A DNA stretch of 11,250 nt from an uncultured Oxalobacteraceae bacterium (GTDB lineage Bacteria; Pseudomonadota; Gammaproteobacteria; Burkholderiales; Burkholderiaceae): positions 1 to 11,250 of the forward strand of contig CAMLFK010000159.1 in NCBI GenBank assembly GCA_946479255.1, given 5' to 3'. Each line of letters starts with the position of its first letter. Position 1 is the first letter of the stretch. Of the stretch, positions 1-6,981 are shown piece by piece. The position numbers and the translations under genes were made by a program. The notes beneath the pieces were generated by a model. The model made no database searches. It saw only the letters and a program-made list of their open reading frames with translations, and was not told the DNA's origin.

Positions 1-53
1 AAATACTCTTCAAGACTTTTCTGGACAACTTCCTGAATGCTTTCTTTGCTCAT
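1..53 (-). CDS. fis: Fis family DNA-binding regulator, N-terminal fragment (runs off window)
   Basis: Only the first 17 codons are present, reading MSKESIQEVVQKSLEEYF; the rest lies beyond the left edge. The peptide resembles the N-terminus of beta-proteobacterial Fis, and the position directly downstream of dusB on the same strand matches the widespread dusB-fis arrangement. Fis is a small nucleoid-associated protein that bends DNA and regulates rRNA, tRNA and growth-related promoters; the helix-turn-helix would be in the missing C-terminal part. The start ATG is preceded by a weak purine stretch (AAAAGAAC) rather than a strong Shine-Dalgarno. The call rests on a short fragment plus context, so it is probable rather than proven. 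Confidence 0.75.
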   Translation of the reverse strand, partial: MSKESIQEVVQKSLEEY

Positions 54-166
54 GTTCTTTTGCTTCACTCACTAATTAATGTTGTAGCCGCTGCTCTCTA
101 GACAGCGTCGTCCCATTGTTATTATTCGTCGTCATCCCCACCGACGCCGAATGCCGGCTTGTTTGT

Positions 167-1192
167 TCAGGCGGCCAGGGCGACTTCGGCATCCGGTGCG
201 GGCCGGTATTGTAACCGCTCTCCCCACTCGCGCTGCGAATCGAAGAAGCCATCGACCGCGCGCAGCTGTTCCACGGTCGATTCCAGCAGGTTCATCCGCT
301 GGCGAAATTCCTCGCCACCGGGCAGGTCGCGTACGTACCAGCCGATGTGCTTGCGCGCGGTGCGTACGCCGACAAATTCGCCATAGAACGCGTAGTGCGC
401 CTGCAAATGCTCATCCATCAAGGCGCGCACTTCGTCCACATAAGGCGCCGGCAGATGCTCGCCAGTGCGCAGGAAATGGTCGATCTCGCGGCAGATCCAT
501 GGCCGCCCCTGTGCCGCGCGGCCGATCATCACCGCGTCGGCGCCGGTATAGGCCAGCACATCGCGGGCTTTCTCAGGAGTGGTGATGTCGCCGTTGGCCA
601 CCACCGGGATTGCTACCCTCTGCTTGACGGCGGCGATGGTGTCGTATTCGGCGTCGCCCGTATAGCCATCGGCGCGGGTGCGCCCGTGCAGGGTCAGCAT
701 GGCGATGCCGGCGTCCTCGGCGATGCGGGCAATGCGCAGGGCGTTTTTATTGGCGCGGTTCCAGCCGGTGCGGAACTTCAGGGTGACCGGCACGTCGACC
801 GCATTCACAACTGCTTTGAGGATCGTTTCGACCAAGTCTTCGTGCTGCAGCAGGGCCGAGCCGCACCAGTTGTTGCACACCTTTTTGACGGGGCAGCCCA
901 TGTTGATGTCGATGATCTGGGCACCGCGCTCGACGTTAAAGCGCGCGCAGTCGGCCAGGTCTTGCGGATCGGCACCGGCGATCTGCACGGCTTTGGGCTC
1001 CATTTCACCGGCATGATCGGTGCGCCGGGAACTCTTTTCGCTGGCCCACAAGCGGGGGTTCGAGGCTGCCATCTCCGATACCGCATAACCGGCGCCCAGC
1101 TGTTTGCACAGCTGACGGAACGGCCGGTCCGTCACGCCGGCCATCGGGGCGACGAAGACGTTATTGCGTAGAAGATATGGGCCGATTTGCAC
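167..1192 (-). CDS. dusB: tRNA-dihydrouridine synthase B
   Basis: FMN-dependent reductase that converts uridine to dihydrouridine in the tRNA D-loop, using NADPH. From a GTG start at 1192 the protein is 341 aa, close to E. coli DusB (321). Visible signatures are APMAGVTDRPFR near residue 15-27, NMGCP with the catalytic cysteine at 100, TLKFRTGW with the FMN-contacting lysine near 139, LHGRTR with histidine near 169, VANGDI near 197-202 and a C-terminal IGRAAQGRPW motif: a TIM barrel followed by the helical domain. The frame is open up to a TTG at 1249, but the GTG aligns with the start of E. coli DusB (MRIGQYQLRN against VQIGPYLLRN) and lies about 28 nt below a TAAAAT -10. No Shine-Dalgarno is visible before either start. 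The gene is followed after 113 nt by fis on the same strand, as in many proteobacteria. Confidence 0.93.
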   Translation of the reverse strand: MQIGPYLLRNNVFVAPMAGVTDRPFRQLCKQLGAGYAVSEMAASNPRLWASEKSSRRTDHAGEMEPKAVQIAGADPQDLADCARFNVERGAQIIDINMGCPVKKVCNNWCGSALLQHEDLVETILKAVVNAVDVPVTLKFRTGWNRANKNALRIARIAEDAGIAMLTLHGRTRADGYTGDAEYDTIAAVKQRVAIPVVANGDITTPEKARDVLAYTGADAVMIGRAAQGRPWICREIDHFLRTGEHLPAPYVDEVRALMDEHLQAHYAFYGEFVGVRTARKHIGWYVRDLPGGEEFRQRMNLLESTVEQLRAVDGFFDSQREWGERLQYRPAPDAEVALAA

Positions 1193-1226
1193 TGGATGGG
1201 CGAATAGAGAGAAGCGGGAACCTTCT

Positions 1227-1232
1227 ATTTTA
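1227..1232 (-). promoter_or_regulatory. Putative -10 element upstream of dusB
   Basis: On the minus strand this is TAAAAT, a common sigma-70 -10 variant in beta-proteobacteria, about 35 nt before the proposed dusB GTG. The region where a -35 should lie is AT-rich (TTATTAATTG) but has no good match at 16-18 nt spacing. If used, it would let dusB-fis be transcribed separately from the upstream phosphatase gene. It also sits inside the longer TTG-initiated reading frame, which argues against that longer start. Confidence 0.35.
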
Positions 1233-1300
1233 CCCCAGAAGCTGCTCAATTAATAAGCACTATTTTGTATTTGGCCGATCGGCAGCGCCCGCTGCGCGCT

Positions 1301-1978
1301 TTATGCAAGCTCGTCCAGTGCACGCGGCTGCAGGTGTTCAATTTCTCCCCAGCTCGTCAGCTCCAGCTTGCCATCGCGCAGCCGGAAGCGGTTGATGCTG
1401 GCATTCTTGACGGCGAAGTCGCGCGGGGTCGACAGCGAGAGCGAAAGGGCCGCGCGGTAAGCGCATTCGAGGACGCCGCCGTGCGCTACCAGCGCCAGGG
1501 TGCGGCCCGGATAATCGGCGCCCAGCGCGACGATGGTGGCTATGGTGCGCTGGTAAAACTGGCGGAAGCTCTCGGCCACGCGCGCGCCCGGCGGCATGAC
1601 GGCGTCGATATCGCGCGCCTGCCAGGCGGCGAACTGGCGCGGGAAACGCTGTTCAATTTCGGAATACAAGAGGCCTTCGAAGCCGCCATAGCAGCGCTCG
1701 CGCAAACCTTGGTGCGTGCCGACCGTCATGTCCATGGCAGCGGCCAGGGCCTCGGCGGTCTGGCGGGCGCGCTGCAGGTCGCTCGATACGATGGCATCGA
1801 GCTGTTCGCCCGCCATGGCCGCGGCCAGTGCTTCAGCCTGGCGCTGCCCTTCGGCATTCAGGGCGATATCGATATGGCCTTGCAGGCGGCGTTCCGCGTT
1901 CCATGCAGTCTCGCCGTGGCGGATCAGGATGATGTTGGTGTCGTGCTTGCTAATAGTGTGAGTCGTCATGAGGTTCAT
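1301..1978 (-). CDS. Histidine phosphatase family protein (phosphoglycerate-mutase-like)
   Basis: A 225-aa member of the histidine phosphatase superfamily. The phosphohistidine motif LIRHGET is at residues 18-24 (His21), the acid/base glutamate is probably Glu94 in GLRERCYGG, and the second catalytic histidine is His166 in LVAHGG. Arg20 and Arg70 complete the expected phosphate pocket. Annotation pipelines usually call such proteins GpmB-like phosphoglycerate mutase, but the family covers many phosphatases (for example alpha-ribazole phosphatase and sugar phosphatases), so the substrate cannot be stated. The ATG at 1978 is favoured over the one at 1969 because AGAGG sits about 9 nt before it. 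The gene follows the PEBP gene after 27 nt and is probably co-transcribed with it; dusB lies about 110 nt downstream. Confidence 0.88.
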   Translation of the reverse strand: MNLMTTHTISKHDTNIILIRHGETAWNAERRLQGHIDIALNAEGQRQAEALAAAMAGEQLDAIVSSDLQRARQTAEALAAAMDMTVGTHQGLRERCYGGFEGLLYSEIEQRFPRQFAAWQARDIDAVMPPGARVAESFRQFYQRTIATIVALGADYPGRTLALVAHGGVLECAYRAALSLSLSTPRDFAVKNASINRFRLRDGKLELTSWGEIEHLQPRALDELA

Positions 1979-2005
1979 GTGCCCGAACCTCTGGGCAGAA
2001 GGTGT

Positions 2006-2671
2006 TTATGGTTCGAGTGCCGCGGCGAGCTCGGGGTTCAGCGAGTACACGCCGTAAGTTTGCGCTTCGTCGAGAATATGGCCGCGGATCGCCAGGCGCG
2101 CCTCGGGCCCGGTGAAGCGGCCATCGAGCGCGAGCTGCGGAATATCGAGTGCATACAAAGAGAAAACGTAGGCATGCACGCGCTGGTCGTTCCATGGCGG
2201 ACAGGGGCCGTCGTAGCCGTAGTACTCGCCTGCCATGTCGGGATCGGTGGCGAACCAGCCGGTATAGTCGTTGATGCCGTGACGCAGCTGGTGTTCGGTA
2301 CCGTTCTTGACGGTGAAGGGCACCAGTGGGCCCGGCTTACCGTGCGGGGTCACCATATCGGAGAACTTACCCTCCGCCAGCGAGTGCAGGGCGACCGGAA
2401 TATCCACCAGGGTCCAGTGGTAAAAATCGGCCCGCGCCAAGTTTTCCGCCACCACCCTGCCCTCCAGGTTAACGTCGGTTCCGACCGTGGGAGCGTCGAT
2501 GTCGCGGCACAGCAGGACCAGCGATTCGGTACCCGCCGGCACATCGTCCCACGCCAGGTGGGGATTGCGATTATTGGACAGGCGCGTGTGTGAGCTCGGA
2601 TCGATGCTCGCAAACGCGCATTGGGGCGGGATCAGCCCGCCATCACGGAAAGAGTCACTCCACAGTCTCAT
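2006..2671 (-). CDS. YbhB/YbcL family (PEBP, Raf-kinase-inhibitor-like) protein
   Basis: A 221-aa phosphatidylethanolamine-binding-protein-fold protein. Signatures, in order, are NRNPHLAWDDVPAGT (34-48), RDIDAP (56-61, the DPDAP motif that helps form the ligand pocket), HWTLVDIP (85-92) and GYDGPCPPWND followed by HAYVF (152-170). E. coli YbhB is about 158 aa; this one is longer, with an N-terminal extension and extra segments around residues 62-80 and 100-145. No signal peptide is visible, so it is probably cytoplasmic. The bacterial family has no firmly established biochemical role; anionic-ligand or phospholipid binding is inferred from the fold only. The start is supported by GAGGGAG about 7 nt before the ATG. 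It lies 48 nt downstream of dtd and 27 nt upstream of the phosphatase gene, on the same strand. Confidence 0.9.
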   Translation of the reverse strand: MRLWSDSFRDGGLIPPQCAFASIDPSSHTRLSNNRNPHLAWDDVPAGTESLVLLCRDIDAPTVGTDVNLEGRVVAENLARADFYHWTLVDIPVALHSLAEGKFSDMVTPHGKPGPLVPFTVKNGTEHQLRHGINDYTGWFATDPDMAGEYYGYDGPCPPWNDQRVHAYVFSLYALDIPQLALDGRFTGPEARLAIRGHILDEAQTYGVYSLNPELAAALEP

Positions 2672-2719
2672 CGCAGATCTCCCTCATACTTGTTATTGAC
2701 TGCTTTTTGTGCGCAAGGT

Positions 2720-3166
2720 TCAGCGCGGCGCTACCTGAAGCCAGAATGTCACCGGTCCATCGTTTACTAGTGCAACTTTCATATCCGCGCCGAACTGACC
2801 TGTCTCGACCGGGCCATGGCGTTCGCGTGCCCGCGCCACGAAGTAATCAAACAGGCGCAAGCCATCCTGCGGCGCAGCGGCCGGCGTGAACGACGGCCGG
2901 GTCCCTGAATTGGTGTCGGCCGCCAGCGTGAACTGGGGCACCAACAGCAATCCACCGGCGACGTCTGTCACGCTGCGGTTCATTTTACCGGCCTCATCAG
3001 TAAATACGCGATAAGCAAGTAATTTACTCAGCAATTGGTCGGCCTGCTGTTCGGTATCGCACTTTTCCGCGCAGATCAGCACCATCAGGCCGGCGCCGAT
3101 CGCACCGATCGCCGCCCCATCGACCGTGACGCTGGCCTGGCTGACCCGCTGCAGCAGAGCGATCAT
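2720..3166 (-). CDS. dtd: D-aminoacyl-tRNA deacylase (DTD)
   Basis: A 148-aa protein matching DTD (E. coli 145 aa) along its whole length. DTD is a homodimeric cytoplasmic enzyme that hydrolyses D-aminoacyl-tRNAs, and also Gly-tRNA-Ala, keeping D-amino acids out of translation. It starts [17 protein letters not shown] and ends with [10 protein letters not shown], which contains the Gly-cisPro chirality filter (GPVT). The other signature, usually SQFTL, reads PQFTLAADT here, followed by GTRPSF. The frame is open further upstream to 3319, but that stretch only shadows tyrS. The ATG at 3164-3166 overlaps the tyrS stop as ATGA, so translation is probably coupled to tyrS. The pairing makes sense: TyrRS is known to mischarge D-Tyr. 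Confidence 0.95.
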   Translation of the reverse strand: MIALLQRVSQASVTVDGAAIGAIGAGLMVLICAEKCDTEQQADQLLSKLLAYRVFTDEAGKMNRSVTDVAGGLLLVPQFTLAADTNSGTRPSFTPAAAPQDGLRLFDYFVARARERHGPVETGQFGADMKVALVNDGPVTFWLQVAPR

Positions 3167-4434
3167 GCGCTGAAGGTCACGCGGGCAAACTTGCGCTTGC
3201 CAACTTGCAGCACAAAGGTGCCGGCCTCGATCTTGAGGCCCTTGTCGCTGACCACGGCGCCGTCGATGCGCACGCCGCCCTGGTCGACCATGCGCATGGC
3301 TTCCGAGGTGGAGGCGCACAGGCCTGCCTGCTTGAGCAGGTGGGCCACGCCGAGCGGCGCGCCGGAGAGGGCGATTTCCGGCACGTCGTCCGGAATGCCG
3401 CCCTTGGAACGGTTGACGAAGTCGGCCAGCGCTTCCTCGGCCGCCTGGGCGGAATGGAAACGGGTGACGATTTCCTGCGCCAGCGCCACTTTGGCATCGC
3501 GCGGATTGCGGCCGCCTTCGACCTCTGCTTTGAGCTGCGCCAAATCCCCGAGCGAGCGGAACGACAACAATTCAAAGTAACGCCACATCATGAGGTCCGA
3601 AATACTCATCAGTTTGGCAAACATGATGTTGGCCGGTTCCGTGATGCCGATGTAGTTGTTCTTGGACTTGGACATCTTTTCCACACCGTCCAGACCTTCG
3701 AGCAGGGGCATGGTCAAAATGCATTGCTGCTCCTGTCCATAATCCTTTTGCAATTCACGGCCAACCAGCAAGTTAAACTTTTGATCCGTTCCACCTAGCT
3801 CAAGGTCTGCCTTTAAAGCGACCGAATCGTAACCTTGCATCAGCGGATAGAGGAACTCATGGACCGAGATCGGTGTCCCACTCTTGTAGCGTTTGGTGAA
3901 GTCATCGCGCTCCATCATGCGTGCCACGGTGTAACGCGAGGACAGCTGGATCATGCCGCGCGCGCCGAGCGGGTCGCACCACTCGGAGTTGTAGCGAATT
4001 TCCGTGCGCTCGGCATCGAGCACCAGCGATGCCTGTTTAAAGTAGGTCATCGCGTTCGCTTCAATCTGTTCGCGGGTCAGCGGGGGGCGCGTAGCGTTGC
4101 GTCCGGATGGGTCACCGATCATCGACGTAAAATCGCCGATGAGGAAGATCACCTGGTGGCCGAGGTTTTGCAACTGGCGCATCTTGTTGAGCACGACGGT
4201 GTGGCCCAGGTGCAGGTCGGGCGCGGTCGGGTCCAGGCCCAGCTTGATCCGCAGCGGCTGGCCGCTCTGTTCGGAACGCGCCAGTTTCTGGGCGAATTCG
4301 CTTTCGATGAGCAGTTCGTCGACGCCGCGCTTGGTGATGGCGAGCGATTCCAGCACGGAATCGGTCAACGGCAGCGAAGGCGTAGCGGAGGCGGCAGCGG
4401 TTTTTGTGGCTGCGGCGGGGGCGGTAGAAGTCAT
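3163..4434 (-). CDS. tyrS: Tyrosyl-tRNA synthetase
   Basis: Class I aminoacyl-tRNA synthetase of 423 aa that attaches tyrosine to tRNA-Tyr. The Rossmann catalytic domain carries the HIGH-type motif HLGH at 75-78, the tyrosine/ATP-site segment GGTDQ at 214-218 and KMSKS at 253-257. A C-terminal S4-like RNA-binding domain covers roughly residues 355-420. The [12 protein letters not shown] context and length fit the TyrZ-like subclass common in beta-proteobacteria. The first 20 residues are an Ala/Thr/Ser-rich tail before the conserved LPLTDSV; such extensions are usual in this group and probably disordered. The ATG at 4434 has only a weak AAGA purine run upstream. The gene is divergent from the M23 peptidase and overlaps dtd by four bases at its 3' end. 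Confidence 0.97.
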   Translation of the reverse strand: MTSTAPAAATKTAAASATPSLPLTDSVLESLAITKRGVDELLIESEFAQKLARSEQSGQPLRIKLGLDPTAPDLHLGHTVVLNKMRQLQNLGHQVIFLIGDFTSMIGDPSGRNATRPPLTREQIEANAMTYFKQASLVLDAERTEIRYNSEWCDPLGARGMIQLSSRYTVARMMERDDFTKRYKSGTPISVHEFLYPLMQGYDSVALKADLELGGTDQKFNLLVGRELQKDYGQEQQCILTMPLLEGLDGVEKMSKSKNNYIGITEPANIMFAKLMSISDLMMWRYFELLSFRSLGDLAQLKAEVEGGRNPRDAKVALAQEIVTRFHSAQAAEEALADFVNRSKGGIPDDVPEIALSGAPLGVAHLLKQAGLCASTSEAMRMVDQGGVRIDGAVVSDKGLKIEAGTFVLQVGKRKFARVTFSA

Positions 4435-4473
4435 AAAGTCTTGATAAGAGCGGCGGCGAAAAAGCCGAAAAGG

Positions 4474-4501
4474 TTGGCTGGCTGCAGGATTTTGATATAA
4501 T
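4474..4501 (+). promoter_or_regulatory. Extended -10 sigma-70 promoter for the M23 peptidase
   Basis: TTGGCT (4474-4479) is followed after 16 nt by TATAAT (4496-4501), and TG sits one base before the -10 (TGATATAAT), giving an extended -10. Transcription should start near 4508, leaving a leader of about 65 nt (or 95 nt to the alternative start). The leader is strongly A-rich between 4527 and 4556. The element lies in the 138-nt gap between divergent tyrS and the peptidase; any tyrS promoter must overlap it on the other strand, where only weak matches such as CATTAT are visible. Confidence 0.7.
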
Positions 4502-4572
4502 GCTCGATCCGATTAATCTTGCCGAACGAAAACTAAACAAAACAACAAGAAAAATAGTCGTCCTTAGCGCGG

Positions 4573-5967
4573 ATGTTCAAGCGGCAAATTTTAACTGATT
4601 GCATGAACCCTATAAACAAAATCACAGGCAAACGCTGGTCCAGCCTGCTAGGAACTACGCGAAAGGCGCGCATCATCAGCGCTGGCGCGATTTTTCTTGC
4701 AGTTTGCGCGTTCGGCGCCGCCGGCGTAGCACCGCTGGCCCCGGATGCGTCGGATCTGCCCGTTAAATCCATCGCGCAGGATCTGGAACTGCCGAATCTG
4801 TCCGAACAGATCGCCGCACTCCAGCAGGATGAACAGCAGTTCATCCACGAGGAGCGCGTACGCGCCGGCGACACCCTCGCCGCCCTGCTCAACCGTCTCG
4901 GCGTCGACGATGCCGACGCTGTCAAATTCATCAAGACCGATAAAGTCGCCAAAGGCGTCATGCAGCTCAAGACCGGCAAGCGCGTTCAGGCGCAGACCGG
5001 CGAACACGGCGAACTGCAATGGCTGCGCGCCACCGTCGTCGACCAGCTCGACAACCCCGTCAAACAGATTTCGATCACCCGCAAGGGCGACAAGTTCACG
5101 GCCGAAGCGACCCCAGCCAAACTGGAACGCCGCATTGAAATGCGCTCGCGTGAAATTACCAGCTCGCTGTACTCCGCCACCGACGCCACCACCGACGGCG
5201 GCAAGCTGCCGGACGCCATCGTCGCCCAGCTGATCGAGATGTTCTCGACCAGCATCGACTTCCGCTCCGACCTCAAGCGCGGCGACCGTTTCAACGTTGT
5301 CTACGAAACCTTCTGGCAAGACGGCGAGATGGTCCGTTCGGGCCGCATCCTGGCGGGCGAATTCACCAACCGCGGCGTGACTTACCAATCCGTGTGGTTC
5401 GACGATCCGGCCGGGCGCCAGAGTGGCTACTACACTTTCGACGGCAAGGCCGTGAAGAAAGCCTTCCTCAAGTCGCCGCTGGAATTTTCGCGGATTTCGT
5501 CGGGTTTCTCGATGCGCGTGCATCCGATCTCGGGCGCATGGAAACAGCACAAGGGCATCGACTTCGCCGCCGCGCAAGGCACGCCGATCCGCGCTTCGGG
5601 CGACGGCACTGTCGACTTCGCCGGCGTGCAAGGCGGTTACGGCAACTTTATCGTGCTCAAGCATTGGAACAGCTACAGCACCGCCTACGGCCACCTGCAG
5701 CGCTTCGCCCCCGGCATCCGCAAGGGCAGCAAGGTCAACCAAGGCGACGTAATCGGCTATGTCGGCTCGACCGGCTGGTCGACCGGCGCTCACCTGCACT
5801 ACGAATTCCGCGTCAACAACGAAGCGCGCGATCCGAACAAGCTCAAGCTGCTGACCAAGGAACCCTTGACCCCGAGCGAAATGGCCAGGTTCCAGCTGGC
5901 TGCGGCCGAAATGACTCATCGTTTCGCGCTGCTGCGTCCAAGCGGCTCGTCGATGGCGGCTCGTTAA
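4573..5967 (+). CDS. Membrane-anchored M23 family metallopeptidase (MepM/NlpD-like murein endopeptidase)
   Basis: A 464-aa protein ending in a zinc-dependent M23/LytM domain (about 300-430) with both metal motifs intact: HKGID (His326, Asp330) and HLH (His407, His409), plus His374 in AYGH. Enzymes of this type cut peptide cross-links in peptidoglycan. A hydrophobic segment at 33-55 after basic residues is a membrane anchor or uncleaved signal, putting the catalytic domain in the periplasm. Residues 95-150 (RVRAGDTLAALLNRLGV and following) resemble the OapA/LysM-like domain of MepM-type proteins. The start is uncertain: ATG 4573 and ATG 4603 (MNPINKITGK) both lack a good Shine-Dalgarno. The gene is divergent from tyrS and has its own promoter. 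The next plus-strand gene is anmK, also in wall metabolism, but the RTX gene lies between them. Confidence 0.93.
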   Translation: MFKRQILTDCMNPINKITGKRWSSLLGTTRKARIISAGAIFLAVCAFGAAGVAPLAPDASDLPVKSIAQDLELPNLSEQIAALQQDEQQFIHEERVRAGDTLAALLNRLGVDDADAVKFIKTDKVAKGVMQLKTGKRVQAQTGEHGELQWLRATVVDQLDNPVKQISITRKGDKFTAEATPAKLERRIEMRSREITSSLYSATDATTDGGKLPDAIVAQLIEMFSTSIDFRSDLKRGDRFNVVYETFWQDGEMVRSGRILAGEFTNRGVTYQSVWFDDPAGRQSGYYTFDGKAVKKAFLKSPLEFSRISSGFSMRVHPISGAWKQHKGIDFAAAQGTPIRASGDGTVDFAGVQGGYGNFIVLKHWNSYSTAYGHLQRFAPGIRKGSKVNQGDVIGYVGSTGWSTGAHLHYEFRVNNEARDPNKLKLLTKEPLTPSEMARFQLAAAEMTHRFALLRPSGSSMAAR

Positions 5968-6090
5968 GCGCTGCCGTCGCACTGGTAATAAAACGCCCCG
6001 CACTGCGGTAATTCCGTTCATTCAAGATCGAACTAGAAGCCACTGCCGGCCGGGGTCGGTTCCAGAACTCCCACCTCAACGCTGACCGGT

Positions 6091-6972
6091 TCACCAGCTT
6101 GCCAACGCGCCGTATGGTTCGGGCAGTGGGGATCCTACAACGGTCAAGGCCGCCGCCTCCGGCATATCATTCCTATTGCTGCCATAGTGATATCCGTCAT
6201 AGCCGACCAAAGGCGCGGCGTTCAGGATGGCGGCGTCCCATACCGTACCGTCAACGAAGCTCAGGCTCTCGATGCGGTACGTTTCATCGTTGAAGAAACC
6301 TTCCACCGTCAGGCGCTCATTGGAACTGAGAACGTCGATGTAAAGGTGCCATTCGCTGCGGGACAGCTGAATATCCGCGGCGCTCAATCCAGCGCCCATT
6401 TCAAGCGTGTCGTTCCCGGCGAACTCGTAGATCCAATCCGAGCCATCGCCGATGTCATACCGATAGGTATCGTCGCCGGGGCCGCCAGCCAGGACATCGT
6501 TGCCTTTACGTCCCACCAGCACCTCATTGCCGCTGCCGCCTGCGAGGTAGTCGTCGTCATCGGTGCCGACCAAAGGCGCGGCGTTCAGGATGGCGGCGTC
6601 CCATACCGTACCGTCAGCGAAGCGCAGGCTCTCGATGCGAGCCATTTCATCGTTGAAGAAACCTTCCACTGTCAGGCGCTCATTGGAACTGAGAACGTCG
6701 ATGTAAAGGTCCCATTCGCTGCGCGACAGCTGAATATCCGCGGCGCTCAATCCAACGCCCATTTCAAGCGTGTCGTTACCGCCAAAATCGTAGATCAAGT
6801 CCGAGCCATCGCCGATGTCATACCGATAGGTATCGTCGCCGGCGCCGCCAGCCAGGACGTCGTAGCCTTTACGTCCCACCAGCACGTCATTGCCGCTGCT
6901 GCCTTCGAGATAGTCGTCGTCATCGGTGCCCTCGTAAATATTTCCCGCTGGGGAAGTGCTTGTCACTGCCAT
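6091..6972 (-). CDS. Small RTX / hemolysin-type calcium-binding repeat protein
   Basis: A 293-aa protein made almost entirely of two near-identical 121-residue units (15-135 and 136-256) plus a 37-residue tail. Each unit has glycine/aspartate-rich RTX nonapeptides (for example GSSGNDVLVG, AGGAGDDTYRY) and then a segment like the hemolysin-type calcium-binding-related domain (RLTVEGFF, then FADGTVWDAAIL). RTX repeats bind calcium and fold into a parallel beta-roll outside the cell after type I secretion. No catalytic domain or N-terminal signal is visible, and no transporter gene is nearby. The tail starts like a third unit (GYDGYHYGSNRND) and quickly degenerates, so the protein may be a remnant or a short paralogue of a larger RTX protein. 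The frame is open to a GTG at 7068, but the ATG at 6972 has a strong GGAGG and begins directly before the repeats. The biological role is unknown. Confidence 0.82.
   Translation of the reverse strand: MAVTSTSPAGNIYEGTDDDDYLEGSSGNDVLVGRKGYDVLAGGAGDDTYRYDIGDGSDLIYDFGGNDTLEMGVGLSAADIQLSRSEWDLYIDVLSSNERLTVEGFFNDEMARIESLRFADGTVWDAAILNAAPLVGTDDDDYLAGGSGNEVLVGRKGNDVLAGGPGDDTYRYDIGDGSDWIYEFAGNDTLEMGAGLSAADIQLSRSEWHLYIDVLSSNERLTVEGFFNDETYRIESLSFVDGTVWDAAILNAAPLVGYDGYHYGSNRNDMPEAAALTVVGSPLPEPYGALASW
6202..6927. repeat. 363-bp in-frame tandem duplication inside the RTX gene
   Basis: Two direct copies, 6202-6564 and 6565-6927, begin with the same bases (gccgaccaaaggcgcggcg) exactly 363 bp apart. Manual comparison gives about 23 mismatches in 363, roughly 94 % identity, with no length difference. 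Each copy encodes one 121-residue RTX/calcium-binding-related unit. A short degenerate start of a further unit lies just left of 6202, coding for the protein tail. Confidence 0.93.
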
Positions 6973-6976
6973 ATTT

Positions 6977-6981
6977 CCTCC
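6977..6981 (-). promoter_or_regulatory. Strong ribosome binding site that fixes the RTX gene start
   Basis: On the minus strand GGAGG is followed by AAAT and the ATG at 6972. It is among the best Shine-Dalgarno sites in the window, and its short spacing is still workable. It favours this ATG over the upstream GTG (7068) and over an internal ATG at about 7029. Confidence 0.75.

Noticed and set aside
1265..2593. A 442-codon plus-strand open frame
   Set aside because: It runs antisense across the phosphatase and PEBP genes, both of which have clear family motifs; long antisense frames are expected in GC-rich DNA, and its translation shows no recognisable domain.
3167..3319. N-terminal extension of dtd
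   Set aside because: The extra residues are arginine-rich shadow translation of tyrS; DTD homology starts at the ATG overlapping the tyrS stop.
4648..6021. A 457-codon minus-strand open frame
   Set aside because: It is antisense to the M23 peptidase, whose metal-binding motifs are intact; no domain is seen in the antisense translation.
5968..6090. Terminator between the convergent peptidase and RTX genes
   Set aside because: Only short stems such as CCGC-act-GCGG are present and no T-run follows in the right place on either strand, so I cannot support one.
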